A stretch of 64,000 bases of DNA from Haloarcula amylovorans (GTDB lineage: Archaea; Halobacteriota; Halobacteria; Halobacteriales; Haloarculaceae), in NCBI RefSeq assembly GCF_004681185.1, contig NZ_SRIF01000001.1:372001-436000 (forward strand). The letters run 5' to 3'. This document shows positions 28,227-36,750 of this stretch, in pieces (the first letter of the stretch is position 1; each line of letters opens with the position of its first letter). The notes below the pieces were generated by a model. It was not told the DNA's origin, ran no database searches, and worked only from the letters and a program-made list of their open reading frames with translations. The position numbers and the translations under genes were made by a program.

Positions 28227-30674
28227 TTACCCGTCGCCGAATCGCTCGGGGTCGCGGGCGGCCTCGGCGACGTTCACCGCGGCGACGTTCTCGGCCACGT
28301 CGTGAACGCGGATTATATCCGCGCCGCGTTCCACCGCGAGCGTCGTCCCCGCGACGGTCGCCTCCAGACAGTCGCCCGGCTCTTCGCCGACGAGGCCGAA
28401 CAGCGACTTGTGAGAGTGACCGAACAGAATCGGACAGCCCAGCGCCCGGAACTCCGAGAGACGATCAAGCAGTTCGAAGTCCTCGACTCGGGACTTCCCG
28501 AAGCCGATGCCGGGGTCGACCAGAATCTGCTCGCGGTCGAGTCCGGCCTTCTCCGCCAGTAGCACGCGCTCGGTCAACTGGTCGATGCAGTCCGTGACCA
28601 CGTCGTCGTACTGGACATCACTGTCGGGGTCGACGGGCGTCTCGATGGAGTGCATCACCACCACCGGCACGTCGTACTCAGCGGCGACGAGTCGCATCTC
28701 GGGGTCCTCGAGCCCGGAGACATCGTTGAGGATGTCCGCACCGGCGTCGAGCGCGGCGCGTGCGACGCTCGCCTTCCGCGTGTCGATGGAGAGCAGCACG
28801 TCCCGGTCGGCCAGTTCCTCGACGACCGGAACGACTCGGGCGATTTCCTCGTCGGCGGGGACCGGGTCGGCACCCGGGCGAGTGGATTCGCCACCGACGT
28901 CGAGGATGTCCGCGCCGTCCGCTATCATCTGCTCGGCGCGGGCGATAGCGTCTTCCACGGCATTGTATTCGCCGCCGTCGTGGAACGAGTCGGGGGTGAT
29001 GTTGAGGATACCCATGACCGAGGGACTGTCCTCCCACGGGTAGCCGTGACCGCGGTCGGGCTGTCGGATGTCGAGCGCTTCGCGGAGTTCGTCGGCGAAC
29101 GGCGAGAGGCCGTAGGGCTGGCCGGCGAGTTTCTCCGTCAGGCGCTTGTATTGGGCCATCGTCGCCATCGTGACCACGTCGAGGCGCTCCTCGTCCTGGT
29201 CGTTCAGGCCGGAGATGGCACACTCCCCGCCGAGCGACAGCAGCTCCTCTTTCAAATACTGGGCCTGTCTCGGCTGGACCCGCGTGCGGAGGACGCGGTG
29301 GACGGCTTTCCCGCGCATCCGCCACGCGCCGGCCTCGGTGACGTGCGCGTCGTCGATGGTCTCGCGGGCCTCGTCGAGCGAGTCGACGCGCTTGGGAACG
29401 ATGGCGCGCGACCACCGGTTTCGGGCCTCCCTGACGGCGTACAGCGACCCGGTCACTAACACGGCGTCGCCGTCGTCGGCCGCGTCGAGGGCCATATCCA
29501 GCGCACCGGCCACGTCGCTACGCGTCTCCACCGTCGCGGCTGTCGTCTCGCGCATCGCCTCAGCCACGACGGTCGGCGACTCCGCTCGATCGACGTTCGG
29601 CCGGCAGGCGATAGCGTGGTCGGCGTCCGAAAGCGCCGCCGCCATGCCGGTGTGGTCCTTGTCGACCATCGCGCCGACCACGAGGTGGAGGTCGTCGTAG
29701 TCGAACGAATCGAGCGTCTCCATCGTCCGGTTGAGGCCGCCGGGGTTGTGTGCCCCATCGAGGACCACGAGCGGGTCCTCGCCCATCACTTCGAAGCGAC
29801 CCGGCCAGTGGGCGTTTCGCAACCCACGTTCCAACTCCTCCCGGGACACGTCGGCAACCTGCCGGACCAGCGCCGCCGCGATGCCGGCGTTCTGCGCTTG
29901 ATGCTCACCCAGGAGCGGGAGGGATGTCTCGACGCTCCAGTCGGGGCCCTCGATAGTAACTGCACCCTCAAGGCCGTCGCGGCCGCGATAGCTGACCCGC
30001 ACGTCCGCCGGACCGTCCGTCCCGTCGCCGACGGTCACCACGTCTCCGGCAACCTCCCGAACGGCGTCGAGGGCGTCGCCGGTCGTCCCGGTCACCAGCG
30101 GCGCGTCGTCGGACGCGACGTGGGCCTTGTCGTGGGCAATCTCCGCAACGGTGTCGCCGAGGATGTGGGTGTGTTCGAGCGTTACGGAGGTCACGGCGCT
30201 GGCCACCGGGTCGACGACGCTCGTGGCGTCGTACTTCCCGCCGATGCCGACTTCGAGGACGGCCACGTCTACGTCCTGCCGGTCGAACTCCCAGAAGGCC
30301 AGCGCGGTCAGCGTCTCGAAGAAGGTGGGCGACTCCCCCTCGGCTCCCGAGGTAGTGATGTACGGGTCCACCGTCTCGACGAATTCGACGAGGGCGGCCT
30401 CCGGAACTTTGCGACCGTTGACCCGGATGCGTTCGCGCACGTCGTCCAGGTGCGGCGAGGTGTAGAGGCCGACGTCGAGTCCTGCCTCTCGCAGGGTACG
30501 CTCGACCATCCGCGCGGTCGAGCCCTTCCCGTTAGAACCGGCAATCTGGATACAGCGGAGGCTCTCGTGTGGGTCGTCGAGCGTCGAGAGCAACTCCTGT
30601 GTGGCGTCGGTGCCGGCCCGCGACGCGAACCGGCGCAACTCGAAGAGGAAGTTCGCGGCCTCGTGGAACTCCAT
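28227..30674 (-). CDS. folCP: Folylpolyglutamate synthase / dihydropteroate synthase fusion
   Basis: An 815-residue fusion. Residues 1 to about 430 are FolC: IAGSNGKGSTARMVERTL is the ATP loop, and LEVGIGGKYDATSV and LDGAHNPGG are family motifs. After a linker (about 430-550), residues about 555-810 are FolP: MGILNITPDSFHDGG, ADILDVGGESTRPGA and DPGIGFGKS are pterin and pABA site motifs. One chain would therefore join pABA to the pterin and later add glutamates. This fusion order is known in haloarchaea. The ATG at 30674 starts MEFHEAANFL. Three minus-strand membrane protein genes lie just upstream. Confidence 0.93.
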   Translation of the reverse strand: MEFHEAANFLFELRRFASRAGTDATQELLSTLDDPHESLRCIQIAGSNGKGSTARMVERTLREAGLDVGLYTSPHLDDVRERIRVNGRKVPEAALVEFVETVDPYITTSGAEGESPTFFETLTALAFWEFDRQDVDVAVLEVGIGGKYDATSVVDPVASAVTSVTLEHTHILGDTVAEIAHDKAHVASDDAPLVTGTTGDALDAVREVAGDVVTVGDGTDGPADVRVSYRGRDGLEGAVTIEGPDWSVETSLPLLGEHQAQNAGIAAALVRQVADVSREELERGLRNAHWPGRFEVMGEDPLVVLDGAHNPGGLNRTMETLDSFDYDDLHLVVGAMVDKDHTGMAAALSDADHAIACRPNVDRAESPTVVAEAMRETTAATVETRSDVAGALDMALDAADDGDAVLVTGSLYAVREARNRWSRAIVPKRVDSLDEARETIDDAHVTEAGAWRMRGKAVHRVLRTRVQPRQAQYLKEELLSLGGECAISGLNDQDEERLDVVTMATMAQYKRLTEKLAGQPYGLSPFADELREALDIRQPDRGHGYPWEDSPSVMGILNITPDSFHDGGEYNAVEDAIARAEQMIADGADILDVGGESTRPGADPVPADEEIARVVPVVEELADRDVLLSIDTRKASVARAALDAGADILNDVSGLEDPEMRLVAAEYDVPVVVMHSIETPVDPDSDVQYDDVVTDCIDQLTERVLLAEKAGLDREQILVDPGIGFGKSRVEDFELLDRLSEFRALGCPILFGHSHKSLFGLVGEEPGDCLEATVAGTTLAVERGADIIRVHDVAENVAAVNVAEAARDPERFGDG

Positions 30675-30714
30675 GTCCCGAGTATTCAGAGCCGCGCGCT
30701 TTAGCCTGTCGGAC

Positions 30715-31524
30715 CTACCGCTCGTCGGCGTTCCCGCTTCGCATCCAGCGGACGACGGCCCCACTCACCGCGAGGAAGGCCACGCCGAGCAGCGGCGCGA
30801 CGTTGATACTGCCGGGCGTCCGGACAGCCGTCTCCTCGTCGGGTATCTCGGATTTGCTCGTCGTCTCTGTATCGCCCGCGTCCTCGCCGAGACCCTTCGT
30901 CGGGCCGACGTAGGACTGGCTGTGGGCCTGTTCGCCGGTCTCGTCGGCCTCGTCGCCGAGGACGGTGGATGCGGAGGTCTCGTCGGTCGACGACGTATCC
31001 GTCCCCGCATCCGTCTTCGTGTCCGTGTCTGTGTCGCTCATACCGTCGTCGTCGGCACCGACGCTCTTGCCTTTGCTGGTCGCGTCACGACGACTGCCGG
31101 TCCGCTCGGTCGAAGCGACACTGGTGTCGGCCGCCGGCGGCGGCGTCTCGGCGATGGGCTCCCCGCCGCCACCGTCGTCGGATTTGCGTCGTTTCAGGAA
31201 CCAGAGTCCGACAGTCCCCAACCCGACCACGACGAAAGTCACGCCCGCGCCAAGTAGCCCCCACTTCTTCACCGCAGACGTGGATTCCTCGTCGTCTTCG
31301 GCAGGCGCGACCGCTTCCTCCGACGCGAAGGATTCGCTCGTCGTCGTCTCGACTGACCGCGACGCCGCCGGCGTCTCCGAGACGGTCCCGGCGTCGGTTG
31401 CGTCCGCGCGGTTTTCGAGAGCCGCGTCGAGGTCGTCGACGACGCTGATGCCCGGAATCGCGCCGAGCACCCGCGCCGCGACGCCGGCACCGACCCGTAT
31501 TCGAAGCACGGTGTATTCGCTCAT
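30715..31524 (-). CDS. Two-span membrane protein with acidic Ser/Thr-rich linker, unknown
   Basis: A 269-residue protein of unknown function. Residues 1-85 are soluble and acidic, starting EYTVLRIRVGAGVAARVLGA. A first membrane span (about 88-112, WGLLGAGVTFVVVGLGTVGL) is followed by an Arg/Lys-rich edge, then about 120 residues of Asp/Ser/Thr-rich low complexity. A second span lies at the very C-terminus (NVAPLLGVAFLAVSGAVVRW). The layout suggests an anchor or scaffold. GGTTTAAAT (31544-31552) lies about 20-28 nt before the ATG. It sits 40 nt upstream of folCP, with no evident functional link. Confidence 0.6.
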   Translation of the reverse strand: MSEYTVLRIRVGAGVAARVLGAIPGISVVDDLDAALENRADATDAGTVSETPAASRSVETTTSESFASEEAVAPAEDDEESTSAVKKWGLLGAGVTFVVVGLGTVGLWFLKRRKSDDGGGGEPIAETPPPAADTSVASTERTGSRRDATSKGKSVGADDDGMSDTDTDTKTDAGTDTSSTDETSASTVLGDEADETGEQAHSQSYVGPTKGLGEDAGDTETTSKSEIPDEETAVRTPGSINVAPLLGVAFLAVSGAVVRWMRSGNADER

Positions 31525-31593
31525 GGCTGAACTGACGCGCGGAAGCGGTTTAAATCCGTGTGGCAGCAGTCACAGAAACGTGGGCGCTAGCCG

Positions 31594-32130
31594 TCAGGTC
31601 TCTCGCTCGACTTCGCGGGTCTCGTGGGCCTCGTGAGTTTCGTGGGCGTCGGCGGCTTCGACCGCGGTCTCGCGGCTCACGTCAGGGATGGTCTCGTCGT
31701 GCTCGGCGAGCAGCGACTGCACCTCGGCTTCGTACTCGGCTTCCGAGAGGTCGCCCTCGACGTAGCGCTCGTCGAGGTCCGACTTTCGCTCGTCGAGGGA
31801 CGGTTCGAACCGGTCGCCCAACCCGAGCGAGCGAAGCGGCGGGACGTATCGCTCGGTGCGGTGGAAGGCGTCGGCGGCTCCCTGATTGGTCGGGAACGAG
31901 GCGCGACTGGCTAGCTCGGAAGCGAGGGCGGCGACGAAGACGATGTCGAGGCCGGCCAGCAGGAGCGTCCCGAGGACGGTGACGGCCACGACCCCGAGCA
32001 GCGGCCCACCGGCTACGAGCGTCGACACCGTGGCGACGAGTCCGACGATGGCGACGCCTGCCGCTCCGAGCGTCGTCAACACGACGCCGGCGAACAAGAG
32101 CCAGTGGCGGTTGTCGGAGACCCAACTCAC
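31594..32130 (-). CDS. SHOCT-domain membrane protein
   Basis: A 178-residue protein with two membrane spans near the N-terminus (WLLFAGVVLTTLGAAGVAIV and a second at about 40-65). A soluble region with a SHOCT-type helix pair follows (about 110-145: LDERYVEGDLSEAEYEAEVQ). The last 30 residues are His/Glu-rich repeats (AHETHEAHETREVERET). SHOCT segments mark many small membrane proteins and may help oligomerisation; no enzyme role is seen. The start is GTG at 32130. It follows the FNT channel gene by 82 nt on the same strand. Confidence 0.68.
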   Translation of the reverse strand: MSWVSDNRHWLLFAGVVLTTLGAAGVAIVGLVATVSTLVAGGPLLGVVAVTVLGTLLLAGLDIVFVAALASELASRASFPTNQGAADAFHRTERYVPPLRSLGLGDRFEPSLDERKSDLDERYVEGDLSEAEYEAEVQSLLAEHDETIPDVSRETAVEAADAHETHEAHETREVERET

Positions 32131-32212
32131 ACCTCTCCTAGTCGCAGGCGAGTGAAATGCGTTGTCGTCGTCGACGGACAGCCATTACCCCACCGCGGCC
32201 GCCGGCGGGGCA

Positions 32213-33163
32213 TTAGTGGTCGTGGTTGGCCGGTACGTACGAGCGACCGGACTCGGAGAAGCGACCGAGCACCCACTCTCGGATGGTGAGCTGTCGCTTC
32301 TTGCCGCCCTCGCGCGCCGTCTCCAGTCGACGCTCGGTCGTCTGGAAGTAGTTGACGACGGTGACCAGGACGACGCCACCGATGGAGTTCCCGAGTAACA
32401 CTGGGAGGACGAACTGCGTGGTTCCGACCATCAGGCCGAGTTCGCCATTGTAGACGAGAAAGAGCATCTCGGTCGCCGAGACGACGACGTGATAGAGGTT
32501 GCCGAACGGGATGGCGAGGAAGGAGAGGTAGACGAGCAGCAGCCGCGAGACGCTGTCCCGAAGCGAGAAGTCGACCCAGACGACGCCGGCGACGATGAGG
32601 CCAGCGAACACCGCCTTGGCGAACAACGTCCACCACGGCGTCTCGATGGCCTTCTCGGCGAAGCCCGCGGCCGCCGCCGCGGCGTCGGGTGAGAGCACAC
32701 CGGTCGAGGCGAGCGCGAGCGCGCCGAGCGCGCCGCCGACGAGGTTCCCGAAGAGGACGAGCCCCCAGATTCGGAACAACACGGGGAGGGAGGATATCCG
32801 TTCGAGCGTGAGCGCGACCGGCGGGAGCGTGTTCTCGGTGTAGAGCTGGTAGTCCCCGAGGATGATGAAGACGAACCCCAGCGGGTACAACAGCGCGCTC
32901 AACACCGGGTCGCCGTCGGTCGAGGCGTACAGCGAGGCGTACAGCAGGAACGTGATGGTGATGGCGAACCCGGCCGCGAGGGCGCTCGCGAGCAGTTCGC
33001 GCTTGCTCGACGTTATCTCGTGGTCCGCGGCGACGATGATGCGCTGGAATATCTCGTCGGCGGAGAACCGGTCCCGGATTGTTCGGCCCCCAGCCGGCGC
33101 CCCGCTCTGCGCACGGTCGACCGCGTCGCGGACGGCGCGCTCTCGGTCGGTGTCCTTAGCCAT
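32213..33163 (-). CDS. Formate/nitrite transporter (FNT) family channel
   Basis: A 316-residue membrane protein with a soluble N-terminus of about 55 residues and six hydrophobic spans. Typical FNT features are ELLASALAAGFAITITFLLY, a re-entrant region around FVFIILGDYQLYTENTLPPV, a buried segment AKAVFAGLIVAGVVWV and GNSIGGVVLVTVVNY near the end. FNT pentamers carry small monovalent anions such as formate, nitrite or hydrosulfide; the substrate cannot be read. The C-terminal tail is charged. It heads a run of minus-strand membrane genes that ends at folCP. Confidence 0.83.
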   Translation of the reverse strand: MAKDTDRERAVRDAVDRAQSGAPAGGRTIRDRFSADEIFQRIIVAADHEITSSKRELLASALAAGFAITITFLLYASLYASTDGDPVLSALLYPLGFVFIILGDYQLYTENTLPPVALTLERISSLPVLFRIWGLVLFGNLVGGALGALALASTGVLSPDAAAAAAGFAEKAIETPWWTLFAKAVFAGLIVAGVVWVDFSLRDSVSRLLLVYLSFLAIPFGNLYHVVVSATEMLFLVYNGELGLMVGTTQFVLPVLLGNSIGGVVLVTVVNYFQTTERRLETAREGGKKRQLTIREWVLGRFSESGRSYVPANHDH

Positions 33164-33248
33164 GCCCGCCGGTTCGAAAGCCCGTTTGAAGCGTCTTTCG
33201 AGACGGGAAACGGATGCCGTGGAGCAATACAGAGTGCCGCGCTTCCGC

Positions 33249-34826
33249 TCAGTCGTGTCGGAAACTGCGCTGGCCGGTCATGACCATCGCCATGCCGTGC
33301 TCGTTCGCGGCCTCGACGACGCTCTCGTCGTTCTTCGACCCACCGGGCTGGATGACCGCTTCGATGCCGGCCTCGGCGGCGTGTTCGATGCCGTCGGGGA
33401 ACGGGAAGAAGGCGTCAGAGGCCATCACCGCGCCGTCGGCGTCCTTGCCCTCGGCGTGTTCCTCGGCTTTCATCGCGGCCAGTCGGACGGCGTCGACACG
33501 AGAGACCTGTCCCATGCCGATGCCCACCGTCTCCGTCCCTTTGGCGAAGAGGATGCCGTTGGACTTGACGTGTTTGAGCGTGTGCCACGCGAACAGCATC
33601 GACTCGATCTGCTCGTCGGTGGGTTCGCGGTCGGTGACGACCTCCAAATCGTCGGCGGTGAGGTGCTGAGTGTCGCGTTCCTGGACGAGGCGGCCGCCGA
33701 CGAGTGGCTTCTCGGTCAGGGTGTCCGTGACCTCGAAGTCCCCGTCGACGTCCAGCACGCGGAGGTTCTCCTTCTCGAAGAGGACGTCCAGCGCCGCGTC
33801 GGTGTAACCCGGCGCGACGACGACCTCCTTGAACGAGTCGATAATCTGCTCGGCGGTGGCAGCGTCACACTCCCGGTTGAGGGCGACGATGCCGCCGAAC
33901 GCGCTCATCGGGTCCGTCGAGAGCGCGTCGGCATACGCGTCCGAGAGCGAGTCGGCAGTCGCACAGCCTGCGGGGTTCGTATGCTTGATGACTGCTGCGG
34001 CGGGTTCCTCGAACTCCTTGATGAGGTTCAACGCCCCGTCGGCGTCGTTGTAGTTGTTGTAACTGAGTGCTTTCGCGCCCTCGTTCAACTGGTCGGCGTG
34101 GACGACGCTGGCCTCCGAGACAGTGGTATCCGCGTACAGTGCAGCGTCCTGATGCGGGTTCTCCCCGTAGCGCAGGTCGGCCGCTCGGTCGTCGGAGACG
34201 AGGCGTCGGGCGGGGAAGTCGCCGCCCTCGTCGCCCTCGATATCGACGGTCCCATCGTCGGCGACGGTGACGCGGTCTTCGGCGAACCACTGGACGACGC
34301 GGGGATACGCCGTGAACTCGCCCTCGTAGAGGACGCGCTCTTTCAGGTCGTCTTCGTCGTCCCCCTCGAAGACGGGGATGGGTTCCTGCGTGACGATTGG
34401 GCCGCCGTCGACCGTCTCGTCGACGACGTGGACGGTACAGCCGGTGACCTTCACACCCGCGTCGAGAACTTGTTCGTGGGCGTCCATCCCGGCGAAGTTC
34501 GGCAGCAGCGACGGGTGGACGTTCAGCGTCGTCGGCGTCCCCTCGATGAACGTCTCGCTCAGGACACGCATGTAGCCGTCGAGCGTCACTAAGTCGAAGT
34601 CGTACTCCGAGAGGGCGTCTAGCACTCGCGCTTCGTGGTCTTCGCGGCCCTCGTCCTCGTCGCGTTCGACGACTTCCGTCGGGATGCCGCGCTCGGCCGC
34701 CGCCTCCAGCACGGGCGCGTCGGCGTCGTTGGTCAGCACGACCGCAAACTCCGCCCCACCTGGAGCGCGGTCGGCGATGTTCATCAGGTTTCGGCCGCGA
34801 TTGCTGGCCATGCCGGCGAGTTTCAT
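33249..34826 (-). CDS. purNH: PurN-PurH fusion: GAR transformylase plus AICAR transformylase
   Basis: A 525-residue fusion for purine synthesis. Residues 1 to about 190 are PurN: KLAGMASNRGRNLMNIAD, LDGYMRVLSETFIEGTPTTL and NVHPSLLPNFAGMDAHEQVL, which hold the catalytic Asn/His/Asp region. Residues from about 210 are the AICAR formyltransferase half of PurH: LRYGENPHQDAALY, AVIKHTNPAGCATADSL and AFFPFPDGIEHAAEAGIEAV. The IMP cyclohydrolase (MGS-like) domain of bacterial PurH is missing; in archaea PurO usually does that step. Both halves use 10-formyl-tetrahydrofolate. CTACTTT (34852-34858) supports the ATG at 34826. Confidence 0.92.
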   Translation of the reverse strand: MKLAGMASNRGRNLMNIADRAPGGAEFAVVLTNDADAPVLEAAAERGIPTEVVERDEDEGREDHEARVLDALSEYDFDLVTLDGYMRVLSETFIEGTPTTLNVHPSLLPNFAGMDAHEQVLDAGVKVTGCTVHVVDETVDGGPIVTQEPIPVFEGDDEDDLKERVLYEGEFTAYPRVVQWFAEDRVTVADDGTVDIEGDEGGDFPARRLVSDDRAADLRYGENPHQDAALYADTTVSEASVVHADQLNEGAKALSYNNYNDADGALNLIKEFEEPAAAVIKHTNPAGCATADSLSDAYADALSTDPMSAFGGIVALNRECDAATAEQIIDSFKEVVVAPGYTDAALDVLFEKENLRVLDVDGDFEVTDTLTEKPLVGGRLVQERDTQHLTADDLEVVTDREPTDEQIESMLFAWHTLKHVKSNGILFAKGTETVGIGMGQVSRVDAVRLAAMKAEEHAEGKDADGAVMASDAFFPFPDGIEHAAEAGIEAVIQPGGSKNDESVVEAANEHGMAMVMTGQRSFRHD

Positions 34827-34974
34827 ATCTGGGTGGGGGCGCGGGGCGCGCAAAGTAGTTGCGAAACGAACGTCGGGGCGTCTCGATACGCGCGACACAA
34901 TCGCCCCGCTGGAGTGCCGTCGCGGGCATTCACGTGTCGGTGTTCCTTTGTAGTCCCCCCGTCCAGTCGTCATC

Positions 34975-35523
34975 ATGTCGAAGCTACGGTGTCAGCGCGC
35001 CGGGGCCGTCGCCGCCGTCGGTGGAGTCGTCTGGGTCGGCTGGGCCGTGGCGCTCGGACTCGCCGGGAGCGAGAGCGACCCGATACTACTCGCTGTCGTT
35101 TGCTCGACGCTCGGCGTCGTCGGCGGCCACTACGCCGTCGAGAGCTTCTACGGCGAGCGACTGAAGCGGCCGGGGACCGGCGGCGCGTGGCTCGGTGTCC
35201 TCGGCGGCGTCGTCTTCGCCGTCGGCCAGTCGCTTCGGATTCTCACCGACGGCGACCCACAGTGGGTCGTCGGCCTCGGCGTCCTCGCGCTCGTCAGTGG
35301 CTCTATCCTCGTCAGCGTCGGCCTCGTTCGGACCCGTATCCAGCCGCCGTGGCTCGGCGTCCTGCTGGCCGCCGGAACCGTCGCTTTCCTCGGGTTCGAC
35401 CTCTCGCCGTGGGCTGCCCTACCGTACGGACTGGCGTGGGTCGCGCTGGGACAGGACCTCTACCGCTACGATCCGCCGGACGGCCGATTCGGTGATCTGG
35501 AGGACGATTACGGGTGGATCTAG
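34975..35523 (+). CDS. Small multi-pass membrane protein, unknown
   Basis: A 182-residue protein with five or six hydrophobic spans (AGAVAAVGGVVWVGWAVALG, LLAVVCSTLGVVGGHYAVES, GVLGGVVFAVGQSLRI, VGLGVLALVSGSILVSVGLV, WLGVLLAAGTVAFLGFDLSP) and a short acidic C-terminal tail (YRYDPPDGRFGDLEDDYGWI). No family or catalytic residue is recognised. It diverges from purNH; TCCTTTGTAG (about 34945-34954) lies about 25 nt before the ATG. A multi-hairpin repeat element follows its stop directly. Confidence 0.65.
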   Translation: MSKLRCQRAGAVAAVGGVVWVGWAVALGLAGSESDPILLAVVCSTLGVVGGHYAVESFYGERLKRPGTGGAWLGVLGGVVFAVGQSLRILTDGDPQWVVGLGVLALVSGSILVSVGLVRTRIQPPWLGVLLAAGTVAFLGFDLSPWAALPYGLAWVALGQDLYRYDPPDGRFGDLEDDYGWI

Positions 35524-35532
35524 GGAGAGCTT

Positions 35533-35722
35533 GAGTCTCGCGAGGGCTCTCGGACAGCGAGCGGCGTAGCCGCGAGCAGTAGCGAGGACCGCGACTGGAT
35601 GAGCACGGTCCTCGATAGCGAATGAGGGGACAAGCGACTCGTGAGCAGTAGCGAGGAACCGAACGACGTGAGCGCGGCCCTCGAAAGCAAGCGGCGGCTG
35701 AGTGTCGGAAAAGACGAGACTC
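35533..35722. repeat. Multi-hairpin intergenic repeat element
   Basis: A 190-nt block is bounded by GAGTCTCG (35533-35540) and its reverse complement CGAGACTC (35715-35722). Inside are two direct copies, 69 nt apart, that start GAGCAGTAGCGAGGA (35574 and 35643). Each folds on itself. CGAGGACCG (35583-35591) pairs with CGGTCCTCG (35606-35614) in copy 1. CGAGGAACCG (35652-35661) pairs with CGGCCCTCG (35675-35683) in copy 2. It encodes no convincing protein. It may be a structured RNA, a terminator region or a mobile palindromic repeat. Confidence 0.55.
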
Positions 35723-35765
35723 GGGTGTCCACTAGCCGTGTAGCGTGGGAAATTCCAGCGAAACT

Positions 35766-36749
35766 ATGAGGTACCTGCCGCGAGACGCTGCTGGCGTGTC
35801 AGACGACGAGACCGATCCAGTCGCTGCAGCACTGTCCGGTTCGACAGACCTCTACGACATCGCCGACTGGGAGCCGCGGTCGACACTCGATGGGGTGTCG
35901 GTAAGCCTCTACGGGCTGTTACACGCCTCGCGGCGGTGGCTCCTCGTCGCACTCGCTGTATTGTTGTTCGTCGCGCAACTGGCGGCGACGATTTTGCTGG
36001 CGATTCGTCAGCCGGAACTGGGGGTTCTGGCGGCGCTGTCGGCGGTGCCGGCGCTGGCTATCGTCGGCTACCTCTGGTACGGCGACCCGACGAACAGGGA
36101 ACCGCTCGAACCGCTCGCCATCACGTTCGTCCTCTCGATTCTCTTTGCCAGCATCGCCGCGCTGGTGAACACGCTGCTCAACCCGCTATTTAGCTTCGTC
36201 CCTGTCGTCGGGATGGTGCTCTATTTCTTCCTCGTCGTCGGGCCCATCGAGGAGACGGTGAAGTGGCTCGCGGTGCGGGTCGGTGCGTTCGGTTCGATCA
36301 ACGCTGTCGTCGACGGTGTCGTCTATGGGGCCGTCGCCGGGCTCGGGTTCGCCAGCATCGAGAACGCACTGTACATCTCGCAGGGGTACACGCAAGCGCT
36401 CTCCGCGGAGAGTGGAGAACCCATCGTCGCCGCGCTCCAGACGGCGACGAGTCGCGCGTTCGTCGGCCCCGGCCACGTGCTCTACTCCTCGTTCGCGGGC
36501 TACTACCTCGGACTGGCGAAGTTCAACAGCGATAACGCCGGTCCCATCGTCGTGAAGGGAATCCTCGTCGCCGCGCTCATCCACGCCACCTACAACACGG
36601 CAGTGACGTATCTGCCGGACCTGATTCCGGGCTGGAACCTCGTCGTCTTCGTCGGCTTCGTCATCACTTTCGACGCGGTCGTCGGCTACCTGCTGTATCG
36701 GAAACTCAAGCGCTATCAGTCTCACTACCACCGGGCGACGAACAGCTAA
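35766..36749 (+). CDS. PrsW family intramembrane metalloprotease
   Basis: A 327-residue membrane protein with about eight spans. The PrsW/CPBP-like protease motifs are present in order: GPIEETVKW (EExxK-type), GLGFASIENALY (FxxxE), VGPGHVLYSSFAGYY and ALIHATYNT with the late His. PrsW proteins cut anti-sigma factors in bacteria; in archaea their targets are unknown. The N-terminal 50 residues are soluble and acidic. I choose ATG at 35766; GTG at 35745 in frame would add seven residues. The gene ends one base before the stop of the convergent histidine kinase, leaving no space for a terminator. Confidence 0.85.
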   Translation: MRYLPRDAAGVSDDETDPVAAALSGSTDLYDIADWEPRSTLDGVSVSLYGLLHASRRWLLVALAVLLFVAQLAATILLAIRQPELGVLAALSAVPALAIVGYLWYGDPTNREPLEPLAITFVLSILFASIAALVNTLLNPLFSFVPVVGMVLYFFLVVGPIEETVKWLAVRVGAFGSINAVVDGVVYGAVAGLGFASIENALYISQGYTQALSAESGEPIVAALQTATSRAFVGPGHVLYSSFAGYYLGLAKFNSDNAGPIVVKGILVAALIHATYNTAVTYLPDLIPGWNLVVFVGFVITFDAVVGYLLYRKLKRYQSHYHRATNS

Positions 36750-36750
36750 C

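Noticed and set aside
35520..35732. A 70-codon minus-strand frame with repeated SSLLL words
   Set aside because: It is the translation of the multi-hairpin repeat; the repetition comes from the DNA structure.
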